A stretch of DNA of 64,000 nt from Mesorhizobium sp. M9A.F.Ca.ET.002.03.1.2 (GTDB lineage Bacteria > Pseudomonadota > Alphaproteobacteria > Rhizobiales > Rhizobiaceae), in the NCBI RefSeq assembly GCF_003952365.1, contig NZ_CP034443.1, positions 861,001-925,000 of the forward strand. Reading direction: 5' to 3'. The stretch's first letter is position 1, and each line of letters begins with the position of its first letter. A program made the position numbers and the translations under genes. A model generated the notes under the pieces. The model was not told where the DNA came from and did no database searches. It saw only the letters and a list, made by a program, of their open reading frames with translations. Positions 1 to 6,832 of this stretch are shown here, piece after piece.

Positions 1-854
1 CGGACCAGATGCGCCGGACGTTGGAGGCAGCAGGTCATTGCATCGACATCGACGTCGTTGCCGGCAAGGATATCGTCGCAACGCTGGACAGCGTCGCTTC
101 GAAGCCCGGCATCGACATCGTGCTGGCCGGCGGTGGCGACGGCACCATTTCGGCCGCAGCGGCCAGGTTGATGGGCAGGAAAACGGCGCTTGCCATATTG
201 CCGGCCGGCACGATGAACCTGTTCGCGCGCGGGCTCGGCATCCCGCAGACCCTTGACGCGGCGGTGAAGTCCTTTGCCGACGGCGAGGTCATCGCAGTTG
301 ATATGGCAACCGCCAACGGCCGACCTTTCGTACATCAGTTCTCGATCGGCATGCATGCCAGGATGGTCCAGCTTCGCCAAAACATGGAGTTTGGCTCGCG
401 GCTGGGGAAGATGCGGGCCTCGGTACGGGCTGCCTGGGCGACGATCAAGAACCCGTCGGCAATGAAAGTGACGCTGACAATCGGCGAAACCGAAATTATG
501 ACGCGCACCACCGGCATCGGCGTCACCAACAATCTGTTCGGTGAGGGTCACCTGCCCTATGCCGACAATCCCGCCGGCGGCGTGCTCGGCATTTATATCA
601 CAGTGGCGCGGCAGCGTGGCGAACTGGTCCGGTTCCTCTTCGATATGGCGCGCGGCAAATGGCGCGACAGCGGGCATGTCGAAATCCACCAGGCCAACCG
701 GGTCGTTTTGAAAATCCACTCGGCAGCCAAGCGATTCCGCGCCGTCTTGGATGGTGAACTGATCAGGCTTGACCGCGAAACGACGCTCGAAATCCATCCC
801 GGCGCGCTAAATGTTCTCGTCCCGGCGCGCGCTGCCCAAGCGAAGGCCGCGTGA
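1..854 (+). CDS. Diacylglycerol kinase family protein (5' end outside window)
   Basis: This is a lipid kinase of the DAGK/LCB5 family, expected to phosphorylate diacylglycerol or a related lipid at the membrane. The reading frame is open to the left edge. The first ATG at 9 is internal, because the usual N-terminal start of the nucleotide-binding fold is missing. The family GGGDGT motif lies at residues 41-46 counted from that ATG, followed by the LPAGTMN segment near residue 63 that lines the nucleotide site. The C-terminal beta-sandwich half is complete and ends in a short Ala-rich tail. The exact lipid substrate cannot be told from sequence. Confidence 0.85.
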   Translation, partial: DQMRRTLEAAGHCIDIDVVAGKDIVATLDSVASKPGIDIVLAGGGDGTISAAAARLMGRKTALAILPAGTMNLFARGLGIPQTLDAAVKSFADGEVIAVDMATANGRPFVHQFSIGMHARMVQLRQNMEFGSRLGKMRASVRAAWATIKNPSAMKVTLTIGETEIMTRTTGIGVTNNLFGEGHLPYADNPAGGVLGIYITVARQRGELVRFLFDMARGKWRDSGHVEIHQANRVVLKIHSAAKRFRAVLDGELIRLDRETTLEIHPGALNVLVPARAAQAKAA

Positions 855-883
855 TGCGGCCCGCCACGGTCGATCGTCGGGCT

Positions 884-1084
884 TCAGCCTTGGGGAATCT
901 CGCCCTGTTCGTTCCTGGGGAGCTCGCCCTGTTCGGTAGGCGGCGTCTTGTCTATCATGTTGCCGTAAATCTCCGCGATGCCCCAGGCGATAAACGCCAA
1001 AAGCAGCGCGGCGATCAAGATACGGAGAGTGTGCCACCCCCAGCGTCCCTGGCGGGCTTTGTCTTCAGGAACGATCTTGGGCAT
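884..1084 (-). CDS. Small single-pass membrane protein, probable stress-regulon member
   Basis: A 66-residue protein of unknown function. It has a basic N-terminus, one hydrophobic membrane segment at about residues 19-40, and a polar, Glu/Pro-rich tail containing two similar QGE-x-P units. It sits convergent with the lipid kinase gene, 30 bases beyond that gene's stop. About 58 bases upstream of its ATG is a perfect EcfG-type promoter on this strand (1142-1166), so expression in the general stress response is likely. A longer frame on the opposite strand covers this locus, but the promoter and the membrane pattern favour this gene. Confidence 0.7.
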   Translation of the reverse strand: MPKIVPEDKARQGRWGWHTLRILIAALLLAFIAWGIAEIYGNMIDKTPPTEQGELPRNEQGEIPQG

Positions 1085-1141
1085 GATGGGCCTCCATGTC
1101 GTTTGGCGCCAGCGGGCGCGGCTGGCAAAACGTGCTTGGGT

Positions 1142-1166
1142 AACGGTTCCTCAAGGCGAAGGTTCC
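1142..1166 (-). promoter_or_regulatory. EcfG-type stress promoter for the small membrane protein
   Basis: On the minus strand the sequence reads GGAAC (1166-1162), 16 bases, then CGTT (1145-1142). This is the consensus for the alphaproteobacterial general stress sigma factor. It points at the start codon at 1084. Confidence 0.8.
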
Positions 1167-1229
1167 GGTTTCAGAGCCAGGCAGCCGGCCTGGCGCGATT
1201 GGCTGCAAGCCGATGAATTTGGGGGGCTT

Positions 1230-2762
1230 GTGGATAGCCGGGTAGAGAAAAAGCCAAATCTGCCGGTCGATGTCCTTAGCGTGCTAAGGGCGCAGGATCG
1301 ACTTGCCGTACTCCACGGTCTCGATGCACTCGACACGGCGGCCGATCCTGACTTCGACCATATCAGTGGGCTCGCCGCCGCGGCCATGCAGGTGCCTATC
1401 GCGCTGGTGACACTGCTCGACGTCGAGCGGCAATGGTACAAATCCTGTGTCGGCCTGGATGAGACCGAGGCCGCCACCGATACATCTTTCTGCGCCCATG
1501 CCATTGCCGCCGGCGACGAGCCGATGGTGGTGACCGATGCGACCGCGGACACACGTTTCAGCGCCAGCCCTCTGGTCACCGGCAAGCACCATGTCCGTTT
1601 CTATGCCGGTGCGGCGATTGTGGTGGCCGGCGCCCGGATCGGCACGCTCTGCGTCTTCGACCGGAAGCCGCGCGCGTCCCCGTCTGCCGCCGAACTCGGA
1701 CAGTTGACGGCGCTCGCCAGTCTCGCCGCCAGCCTGTTCGCATTGAAGGACGCCACCCGCAACGGCGCCAGCGCCGCAGCGGCGCTGGCGCGCGAGGAAA
1801 AGCGGCGCGCCATCGCGCTCGATGCCGCCTCGCTCGCCAGCTGGGCATGGGATATCCACACCGATATGATCGAATGCGATGTCCGGCTGTCCGAGCTGTT
1901 CGGCTTGCCGCGCTCGAACCGGCTGAGGGCGCGAGACATCGTTGCCGCCATCGACCCGCGCGACGTCTACCAGACCGAGACGCACTTTCGCGACGCGCTG
2001 GCCAGCGGCGACGACTATTTTGGCGAATACCGCGTCAAGGGTTTCAGCCCGCCGCGCTGGGTTGCTACGCGCGGCCGTGTCATCGAGCGTGACGGCGACG
2101 GCAAGCCGACGCTGATCTTCGGCGTCAATTACGACGTCACCGAACGCAAGCTCGGCGACGAGCGGCAACGGCTCTTGCTGCGCGAGCTGAACCATCGCGT
2201 CAAGAATACGCTGGCGACCGTGCAGGCGCTGGCGACGCAAACCGTTCGCCATGCCCGCCGGCCGAGCGAGTTCCTCGAAGCCTTCAGCGCCAGGCTTCAG
2301 GCGCTGGGCGCCGCTCACAGCCTGCTGTCCGACCGCGAGTGGCGCGGCATCGGCATTCGCGAACTCGTGCAGGTCGAGGTCAAACCGTTCGACACCGCCG
2401 AACAGCCGCGCATGACGATCTCGGGCGCCGACCTCCTGCTTTCACCCGACCAGGCTGTCGGGCTTGGCCTGATCCTGCATGAACTTGCCAGCAACGCGCT
2501 GCAATACGGATCGCTGTCGGCGGCCGCGGGCAAGGTCGATCTCGACTGGAAGGCACAGGGCCGGAAAGGCGCACGGCGTCTGGTGCTGACCTGGCGCGAA
2601 AGCGGCGGCCCTGAAGTTGCCTCGCCCGAACGCCATGGCTTCGGCTCGATCCTGATCCGCCGAAGCCTGGCCAAGGTCATCTCCAGCGAAGTGACCCATG
2701 AATTCCGGCCGGAAGGCGTGTTCGCCGAAATATCGATGCCGCTGGAGGACCTGTCGAAGTAA
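1230..2762 (+). CDS. GAF-PAS HWE-family sensor histidine kinase
   Basis: A predicted soluble sensor kinase of about 510 residues. Domains in order are a GAF domain (roughly residues 40-190, with a conserved FCAHAI segment), a PAS domain with its PAC-type end (about 215-305), and an HWE/HisKA_2 kinase core. The phospho-acceptor histidine is in the RELNHRVKN box near residue 320, and the ATPase part contains LHELASNALQYG. The frame is open up to 978, but that part overlaps the opposite gene and lacks domain character. A GTG at 1230 preceded by a G-run is the preferred start, though it is not certain. HWE kinases commonly feed PhyR in alphaproteobacteria, and phyR lies 4 kb away. No cognate regulator is adjacent. 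Confidence 0.8.
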   Translation: MDSRVEKKPNLPVDVLSVLRAQDRLAVLHGLDALDTAADPDFDHISGLAAAAMQVPIALVTLLDVERQWYKSCVGLDETEAATDTSFCAHAIAAGDEPMVVTDATADTRFSASPLVTGKHHVRFYAGAAIVVAGARIGTLCVFDRKPRASPSAAELGQLTALASLAASLFALKDATRNGASAAAALAREEKRRAIALDAASLASWAWDIHTDMIECDVRLSELFGLPRSNRLRARDIVAAIDPRDVYQTETHFRDALASGDDYFGEYRVKGFSPPRWVATRGRVIERDGDGKPTLIFGVNYDVTERKLGDERQRLLLRELNHRVKNTLATVQALATQTVRHARRPSEFLEAFSARLQALGAAHSLLSDREWRGIGIRELVQVEVKPFDTAEQPRMTISGADLLLSPDQAVGLGLILHELASNALQYGSLSAAAGKVDLDWKAQGRKGARRLVLTWRESGGPEVASPERHGFGSILIRRSLAKVISSEVTHEFRPEGVFAEISMPLEDLSK

Positions 2763-2895
2763 CGGCGCAGCGGTTTGGGCATGCATTAAGACAAGAACCT
2801 AAAGCGCAATCGCACGACGCCTTCAGGCGCAGCGAAAAGTGGCGCCCGGATTTCGGGCGAGAACATGGTCAAACAGGAACAAGAACAGTTTCGGG
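2763..2895. repeat. Rhizobial intergenic repeat sequence
   Basis: The gap between two convergent genes begins with a GCATGCATTAAGACAAGAAC-type sequence and goes on with short inverted GGCG/CGCC segments. I recognise this style as dispersed intergenic repeat DNA of rhizobia. No gene is visible in it. Confidence 0.4.
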
Positions 2896-3360
2896 TTATT
2901 TCGCTTCGCCGGCATCCGAATTGTCGGCGTCGGGCTTCACGTTCTCGCGGTAGATGGCATAGGCGGCGAGTGCAATCGCCGGGCCGAGAATGGTGCCCAG
3001 GCCGCCTCTCCCCTTGAGCAGTATCGGCAGCACGGCGAGCGCGGCCGTGATGCCGATTGCCTTCATGTCGGCATTGCGCCTCTGCGCCCGGCGTCGGTTG
3101 CGGGCACCGGCCGACAGCTGATGGATGAGCAGGAGGAGCCCTGCGATCACAAGGAAGCCGACCCCGAAACCGATGCAGGCTGCCATCGGCCCATAGCGGC
3201 CCGCTACCCAGACATAGGACGCTCCGACGAGGAAACCGAGGCCGCACAGTGCCGCAAGTGCTGCGAGCGCATAGACGATTGCAGCCGTGCGCGCGCGGCG
3301 CACGGCTGCAGCAATTTCACCCGAGGCCAGGCCCGAAATCAGCGATGCCAGCATTGCCAT
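2896..3360 (-). CDS. Phage holin family-like (DUF1469) membrane protein
   Basis: A 154-residue inner-membrane protein with two strong hydrophobic segments (about residues 28-50 and 58-84), a basic stretch rich in Arg (about 88-97), and a third weak hydrophobic part near 100-138. It resembles the putative Actinobacteriophage holin superfamily III / DUF1469 group (YqjE-like), which in bacteria is usually found beside DUF883 proteins and is not a sign of a prophage. It follows the DUF883 gene by 11 bases and very likely shares its EcfG promoter. The biochemical role is unknown; envelope adaptation during stress is an inference from context. Confidence 0.75.
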   Translation of the reverse strand: MAMLASLISGLASGEIAAAVRRARTAAIVYALAALAALCGLGFLVGASYVWVAGRYGPMAACIGFGVGFLVIAGLLLLIHQLSAGARNRRRAQRRNADMKAIGITAALAVLPILLKGRGGLGTILGPAIALAAYAIYRENVKPDADNSDAGEAK

Positions 3361-3371
3361 CTGGGTTAGGG

Positions 3372-3698
3372 CTAGCGGCGTGCGAGAAGCGCGAACAGAA
3401 AGCCGACGCCCGCCGCGATCGCCAGCGACGTCACCGGCTTTTCGCGCACGCTCGCCGTTATTTGCGCCTCGATGTCCTTGGCGTTGCTGCGCACGGTGTC
3501 GAAGGCTGCTTCGCCCTGGGCGCGCAATTGCTCGACACCTTCAACGGCAGCCCGGCGGGCCGTCCCATAGCCATGTTCGCCGGTCTTGGCCAATTGCTTG
3601 GTGAGTTTTTCGATATCGGCTTTCAATTGCCTGATGTCAGCCTCGAGGTCCGAATTCGCCCGGCTTTCGTTTGCGGTCTTTCCTGCGGCAGTCGCCAT
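3372..3698 (-). CDS. DUF883 (ElaB/YqjD-like) C-tail-anchored protein
   Basis: A 108-residue protein with a long amphipathic coiled-coil region (about residues 18-85, rich in Lys, Glu, Ala) and a C-terminal hydrophobic anchor ending in two arginines. This architecture fits the ElaB/YgaM/YqjD group, some members of which tie ribosomes to the inner membrane in stationary phase. It is the first gene of a two-gene unit with the holin-like gene. A perfect EcfG promoter lies about 30 bases upstream (3729-3753), which places it in the general stress regulon. Confidence 0.8.
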   Translation of the reverse strand: MATAAGKTANESRANSDLEADIRQLKADIEKLTKQLAKTGEHGYGTARRAAVEGVEQLRAQGEAAFDTVRSNAKDIEAQITASVREKPVTSLAIAAGVGFLFALLARR

Positions 3699-3728
3699 TG
3701 CTTAACTCCTTGCGTTCGCTTGATTTCA

Positions 3729-3753
3729 AACGCCCGATACACGCCAAGGTTCC
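3729..3753 (-). promoter_or_regulatory. EcfG-type promoter for DUF883/holin-like operon
   Basis: The minus strand carries GGAAC (3753-3749), a 16-base spacer and CGTT (3732-3729), about 30 bases before the DUF883 ATG at 3698. Confidence 0.85.
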
Positions 3754-3759
3754 TAGATC

Positions 3760-3786
3760 GGAACAAGAGCCCATGAAAGGGCGTTT
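3760..3786 (+). promoter_or_regulatory. Orphan EcfG-type promoter on the plus strand
   Basis: GGAAC at 3760-3764, a 17-base spacer and CGTTT from 3782 match the same consensus in the opposite direction. It lies back to back with the DUF883 promoter. No convincing protein gene starts just downstream on this strand, so it may drive a small RNA or an antisense transcript over the gene at 3831-3992. Confidence 0.5.
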
Positions 3787-3830
3787 CCGCAGGCGAGTCC
3801 AGCCCGGCGCGAACGTATTTGGCCGGGCCT

Positions 3831-3992
3831 TCAAATCAGTGGTCGGCGATCTTCGCTCAACCCCTCCCAGCGGGCGAGTTCCTTGAGCCCTTCGCTGTCG
3901 ACCACCTCGCAGCCGCCGTCCCGCCAGGGGATCAGCTTGCGGGTCGCCTCGTTGAAGGATCGAGGTTCCGCCGTCCGCGACGGGCATGTCAT
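3831..3992 (-). CDS. Hypothetical small protein (53 aa)
   Basis: A short frame encoding a charged, soluble protein with a basic, Trp-containing centre. I do not recognise the family. The start chosen is the ATG at 3992; an in-frame ATG at 4013 would add seven residues that are encoded by the repeat described at 3988-4041, so the shorter form is preferred. The start codon lies inside the inverted repeat GTCATTT/AAATGAC. Support comes only from length and composition, so it could be spurious. Confidence 0.4.
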   Translation of the reverse strand: MTCPSRTAEPRSFNEATRKLIPWRDGGCEVVDSEGLKELARWEGLSEDRRPLI

Positions 3993-4041
3993 TTTTAAAT
4001 GACAGGATGCCAAATAACTTTAAATGACAGGACGCCAAATA
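3988..4041. repeat. 23-bp direct repeat joined to a palindrome (possible operator)
   Basis: Two copies of a 23-base sequence starting TTTAAATGACAGGA lie at 3994-4016 and 4019-4041 and differ at one position. The first copy overlaps a perfect inverted repeat GTCATTT-TT-AAATGAC (3988-4003). The block sits between the start of the small minus-strand gene and the response-regulator gene, where a regulator could bind. Confidence 0.6.
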
Positions 4042-4088
4042 GAGATCATGACTCCCCTATTCCCTGCGCTTCAAGGAGACATTGCCAC

Positions 4089-4469
4089 GTGCCCCGACTG
4101 CTTGACGGACTGCGGATTCTTGTTCTGGAGGATGAATTCCTGATCGCCATGGATGTCGAGCAGCTTTGCCGCGACTATGGCGCCGGCGATGTGGTCATCG
4201 CCCGCGATCTGGCTGAGATCGACCGCAAGAGCGTTGCCTCGCTATTCGATGCGGCCATCGTCGACCTCATGCTGGGCGGCGCTTCGACGCTCGATTTCGC
4301 TTCACGGCTGCGCGAATCGGGCGTGCCTTTCGTCTTCGCCTCGGGCTATTCGGACATGGATGAAATCAAGGTGTCCTTTCCGGATATCAGATTGGTTGCC
4401 AAGCCCTATTCGGGAGACGATCTCGTGGAGGCGGTGGCGGCGGCGTGCGGGCGCGGACCTCTTGTTTGA
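4089..4469 (+). CDS. Single-domain response regulator
   Basis: A 126-residue protein that is almost wholly a receiver domain. It has the acidic cluster in LEDEFLIAMD (about residues 13-22), the phospho-acceptor Asp in VDLM near residue 60, a Ser in the FASG segment at the switch position, and the conserved Lys in AKPY near 105. There is no output domain, so it should act by protein contact or as a phosphate sink. The GTG at 4089 is chosen because AAGGAG lies 10 bases upstream; the longer open frame starts inside a repeat. It is convergent with ecfG, and proteins of this type in the PhyR neighbourhood often modulate the stress phosphorelay, but that is an inference here. Confidence 0.8.
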   Translation: MPRLLDGLRILVLEDEFLIAMDVEQLCRDYGAGDVVIARDLAEIDRKSVASLFDAAIVDLMLGGASTLDFASRLRESGVPFVFASGYSDMDEIKVSFPDIRLVAKPYSGDDLVEAVAAACGRGPLV

Positions 4470-4490
4470 GGTCCGGAAACGGGTCCGTAT

Positions 4491-5042
4491 TCAGGCGGCG
4501 TTCGACCCCGTCACCTGAGCCGAGATCGCATCCGGGCCAAACTCGTCTTCGCCGGAAATCTTCAGGATTTCCTGCAGCCGGGTGCGGGCACGGCTGACGC
4601 GGCTCTTGATCGTTCCGACCGCGCAGCCGCAGATCTCGGCGGCTTCCTCGTAGGAAAAGCCCGAAGCGCCGATGAGGATGATGGCCTCGCGCTGGTCCTC
4701 GGGCAATTGCTCGAGCGCGCCACGAAAATCCTTGAGGTCGAGCTGGCCGTGCTGGGCCGGATGGACGGCTAGCCTGGCCGTCATGATGCCGTCGCTGTCC
4801 TGCACCTCGCGGCCGCGCTTGCGCATCTGCGAATAGAATTCATTGCGCAGGATGGTGAACAGCCATGCCTTCAGATTGGTGCCCGGCTCGAAACTTTCAT
4901 GCTTATCCCAGGCCTTGACCAGCGTTTCCTGCACAAGATCGTCGGCCTTGTCGGCGTTTTGCGTCAACGACACGGCAAAGGCCCGCAGGCTCGGAATCGA
5001 GGCGAGCAGATCGGTCTTGAAGCTCTGGGAGACGGCCGCCAT
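4491..5042 (-). CDS. ecfG: General stress ECF sigma factor EcfG (RpoE2)
   Basis: A 183-residue ECF sigma factor of the ECF15/EcfG group. Region 2 is at about residues 12-75 (DLVQETLVKAW, then LKAWLFTILRNEF) and region 4 at about 110-160 (LPEDQREAIILIGASGFSYEEAA, with the helix-turn-helix GTIKSRVSRAR). It directs RNA polymerase to GGAAC-N16-CGTT promoters, of which eight candidates are visible in the first 8.3 kb. Its ATG is three bases after the nepR stop, so the two are co-transcribed from the EcfG promoter at 5335-5359, which gives positive autoregulation. NepR is expected to hold it inactive until PhyR is phosphorylated. Confidence 0.95.
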   Translation of the reverse strand: MAAVSQSFKTDLLASIPSLRAFAVSLTQNADKADDLVQETLVKAWDKHESFEPGTNLKAWLFTILRNEFYSQMRKRGREVQDSDGIMTARLAVHPAQHGQLDLKDFRGALEQLPEDQREAIILIGASGFSYEEAAEICGCAVGTIKSRVSRARTRLQEILKISGEDEFGPDAISAQVTGSNAA

Positions 5043-5045
5043 GCC

Positions 5046-5240
5046 TCAGTCCTTTTTCCGTGCAGGTTGGGCCCGTTCCAACTGGCTGAGCAATTGGGCG
5101 AAGCGATCCGGCACATTGTCGGAGACCAGCTCGTCGTAATATTGTTTGAGTTTGCGGCCGATTTCCGAGTTTGGCCCGAGCGGGTCGCCGGAAGCAGCCC
5201 GGCGCCTTTTTGCAGCGCCAGCCATGGTATCTTTCGTCAT
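5046..5240 (-). CDS. nepR: Anti-sigma factor NepR
   Basis: A 64-residue NepR-family protein. The conserved core is at about residues 25-53: IGRKLKQYYDELVSDNVPDRF followed by LLSQLE, the helices that clamp the sigma factor and, in the switched state, PhyR. The N-terminus is basic and disordered. It is the first gene of nepR-ecfG and is divergent from phyR, the standard rhizobial arrangement. No residue typical of the core appears to be missing. Confidence 0.95.
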   Translation of the reverse strand: MTKDTMAGAAKRRRAASGDPLGPNSEIGRKLKQYYDELVSDNVPDRFAQLLSQLERAQPARKKD

Positions 5241-5334
5241 GTCTTCATTTCGCCCTTATGTTCCCAGCACCCTGCCGCCTTCAATACGACGCAAAGCAAG
5301 CGACACCCCCGTCTGGTTGCCCATCCCGACCTCA

Positions 5335-5359
5335 AACGCCGTCCCCTTATATTAGTTCC
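5335..5359 (-). promoter_or_regulatory. EcfG-type promoter of nepR-ecfG
   Basis: The minus strand reads GGAAC (5359-5355), 16 bases, CGTT (5338-5335), about 95 bases upstream of nepR. It indicates autoregulation of the sigma factor operon. Confidence 0.85.
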
Positions 5360-5367
5360 ACGACACC

Positions 5368-5392
5368 GGAACTTTTTCGGAAAGCCAGCGTT
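5368..5392 (+). promoter_or_regulatory. EcfG-type promoter of phyR
   Basis: GGAAC at 5368-5372, 16 bases, CGTT at 5389-5392, about 85 bases before the phyR ATG. Its GGAAC box is only eight bases from that of the divergent nepR promoter. Confidence 0.85.
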
Positions 5393-5474
5393 TTTGTCTC
5401 CAGGGTTTATTCTCAGGGCTAGCAATCGGCTTGGTCAGCAATACATGCAATCACGTCAGAGGGAGACGTCCACC

Positions 5475-6269
5475 ATGAGCCTATCCGCAACCATCGCCCC
5501 GCACCTGCCGTTCCTGCGCCGCTTCTCGCGGGCCGTTTCCGGATCGCAGGAGAGTGGCGACGCGCTGGTCGCCGCGATGCTCGAAGCCATCATCGCCGAC
5601 GTCGACATCTTTCCGGACGCCTCGAACGACCGCATCGCGCTCTACAAGGTCTTCGCCAGGCTGTTCACCTCGGTCGCCATCCGCGTTCCGCAAGAGCAAC
5701 CGCAGTCGGCGTGGGAACAGCGCGCCGCCGCCAACCTGAACGCGATCTCACCCCGCCCCCGCCAGGCCTTCCTGCTGGTCGCCGTCGAAGGTTTCAGCGA
5801 AGACGAGGCGGCGGAAATCCTCGACGTAGACGATCAGGAGTTCTCCGAACTTCTCGCCGAGGCCAGCAACGAGATTTCCCGCCAGGTGGCAACCGATGTG
5901 CTGATCATCGAGGACGAGCCGCTGATCGCCATGGACATCGAACAGATGGTCGAAAGCCTGGGCCATCGCGTCGTCGGGACTGCGCGTACCCACGCCGAGG
6001 CGGTGATGATGTTCAAAAAGACGCGACCAAGGATGGTGCTGGCCGACATCCAGCTTGCCGACGGCAGCTCGGGCATCGAAGCAGTGAACGAGATCCTGTC
6101 GTCCACGCCGGTGCCGGTGATCTTCATCACTGCCTTTCCCGAGCGCCTTCTGACCGGCGAGCGGCCGGAGCCGGCTTTCCTCGTCACCAAGCCGTTCAAT
6201 CCGGACATGGTCAAGGCCCTGATCAGCCAGGCGCTGTTCTTTGACCGGCATGCGAAAGCCGCTGCATAG
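5475..6269 (+). CDS. phyR: Stress response regulator / anti-anti-sigma factor PhyR
   Basis: A 264-residue PhyR. The first half (about residues 1-130) is a sigma-factor-like domain, with a region-4-like stretch PRQAFLLVAVEGFSEDEAA that mimics EcfG. The second half is a receiver domain with the acidic pair in IIEDEPLIAMD, the phospho-acceptor Asp in LADIQL, and Lys in TKPFNP. When phosphorylated it binds NepR and frees EcfG. The start is the ATG at 5475, preceded by GGGAG, which gives the normal family length; a long upstream extension of the frame is not part of the gene. It is transcribed from its own EcfG promoter. Confidence 0.95.
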   Translation: MSLSATIAPHLPFLRRFSRAVSGSQESGDALVAAMLEAIIADVDIFPDASNDRIALYKVFARLFTSVAIRVPQEQPQSAWEQRAAANLNAISPRPRQAFLLVAVEGFSEDEAAEILDVDDQEFSELLAEASNEISRQVATDVLIIEDEPLIAMDIEQMVESLGHRVVGTARTHAEAVMMFKKTRPRMVLADIQLADGSSGIEAVNEILSSTPVPVIFITAFPERLLTGERPEPAFLVTKPFNPDMVKALISQALFFDRHAKAAA

Positions 6270-6307
6270 CAAACCGGGGTAGGCCCAACCTCGCCGGGCC
6301 GCCCCGT

Positions 6308-6367
6308 TTTCCGCAGGCCGCTCGCTTTCCACAGATCGCCCGTTTTCCACGGATTGCCCCATTTTCC
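6308..6367. repeat. Four imperfect ~18-bp tandem units
   Basis: TTTCC occurs at 6308, 6326, 6344 and 6363, each followed by a similar segment related to RCAGATCGCCC. The units follow phyR and precede the DUF1328 promoter. They do not form a clear hairpin, and no gene lies here. Confidence 0.55.
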
Positions 6368-6460
6368 AAAGATCGAAAATGACGCTGGCCGTTGCGGCCG
6401 GCCCGTCTCCTGCGCCTCGAACGGAAAGCTTTCCAGGGATCGTCTTTTTCGGCAAATGGT

Positions 6461-6485
6461 GGAACAAACGGCAACGAACGGCGTT
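6461..6485 (+). promoter_or_regulatory. EcfG-type promoter of the DUF1328 gene
   Basis: GGAAC at 6461-6465, 16 bases, CGTT at 6482-6485, about 30 bases upstream of the ATG at 6515. Confidence 0.85.
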
Positions 6486-6514
6486 TTTGCCGTACCATTC
6501 GAAGGAGATGGATC

Positions 6515-6682
6515 ATGCTTTACTGGGCGCTCGTATTTCTCGTCGTAGCGATCATTGCCGGCGCTCTCGGTTTCGGCGGCATTGCCGGCACCTCGGCCGG
6601 CATAGCGCAGATATTGTTTTTCGTTTTTCTCGCTTTCCTGGTCATTTCCCTTATCGCTGGCTTGTTCAAACGGGCTTCGTGA
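6515..6682 (+). CDS. DUF1328 (YtjA-like) small membrane protein
   Basis: A 55-residue protein with two closely spaced hydrophobic helices joined by a Gly-rich turn ([14 protein letters not shown]), the hallmark of the DUF1328/YtjA family, and a short basic end. The ATG at 6515 follows GAAGGAG by seven bases. A longer in-frame extension upstream is rejected because it would run through the promoter. It is expected in the inner membrane. Members of this family are recurrent in general stress regulons of rhizobia, which agrees with the EcfG promoter found here. The molecular role is unknown. Confidence 0.85.
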   Translation: MLYWALVFLVVAIIAGALGFGGIAGTSAGIAQILFFVFLAFLVISLIAGLFKRAS

Positions 6683-6785
6683 AGGCCAGGTGCGATCGAA
6701 CACTGGGAACCGCACCCCTCAAGCGGTTTCCAGCTACCGCCGGGCGGTGTCCTTCAACGGGACGTCGCTCGGCGGACCTCTTTTG

Positions 6786-6810
6786 GGAACCCATTTTTCC
6801 GTCAGCCGTT
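6786..6810 (+). promoter_or_regulatory. EcfG-type promoter of the second HWE kinase
   Basis: GGAAC at 6786-6790, 16 bases, CGTT at 6807-6810, only about 22 bases before the kinase ATG at 6833, so the leader would be very short. Confidence 0.8.
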
Positions 6811-6832
6811 CAGCCTGAATTGGGCGGATGAA

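Noticed and set aside
978..1229. Upstream extension of the first HWE kinase to 978
   Set aside because: It overlaps the opposite gene at 884-1084 and its promoter, and has no domain character.
2896..3360. Phage holin-like protein as a sign of a prophage
   Set aside because: It pairs with a DUF883 gene under an EcfG promoter, a chromosomal stress arrangement. No other phage gene is near.
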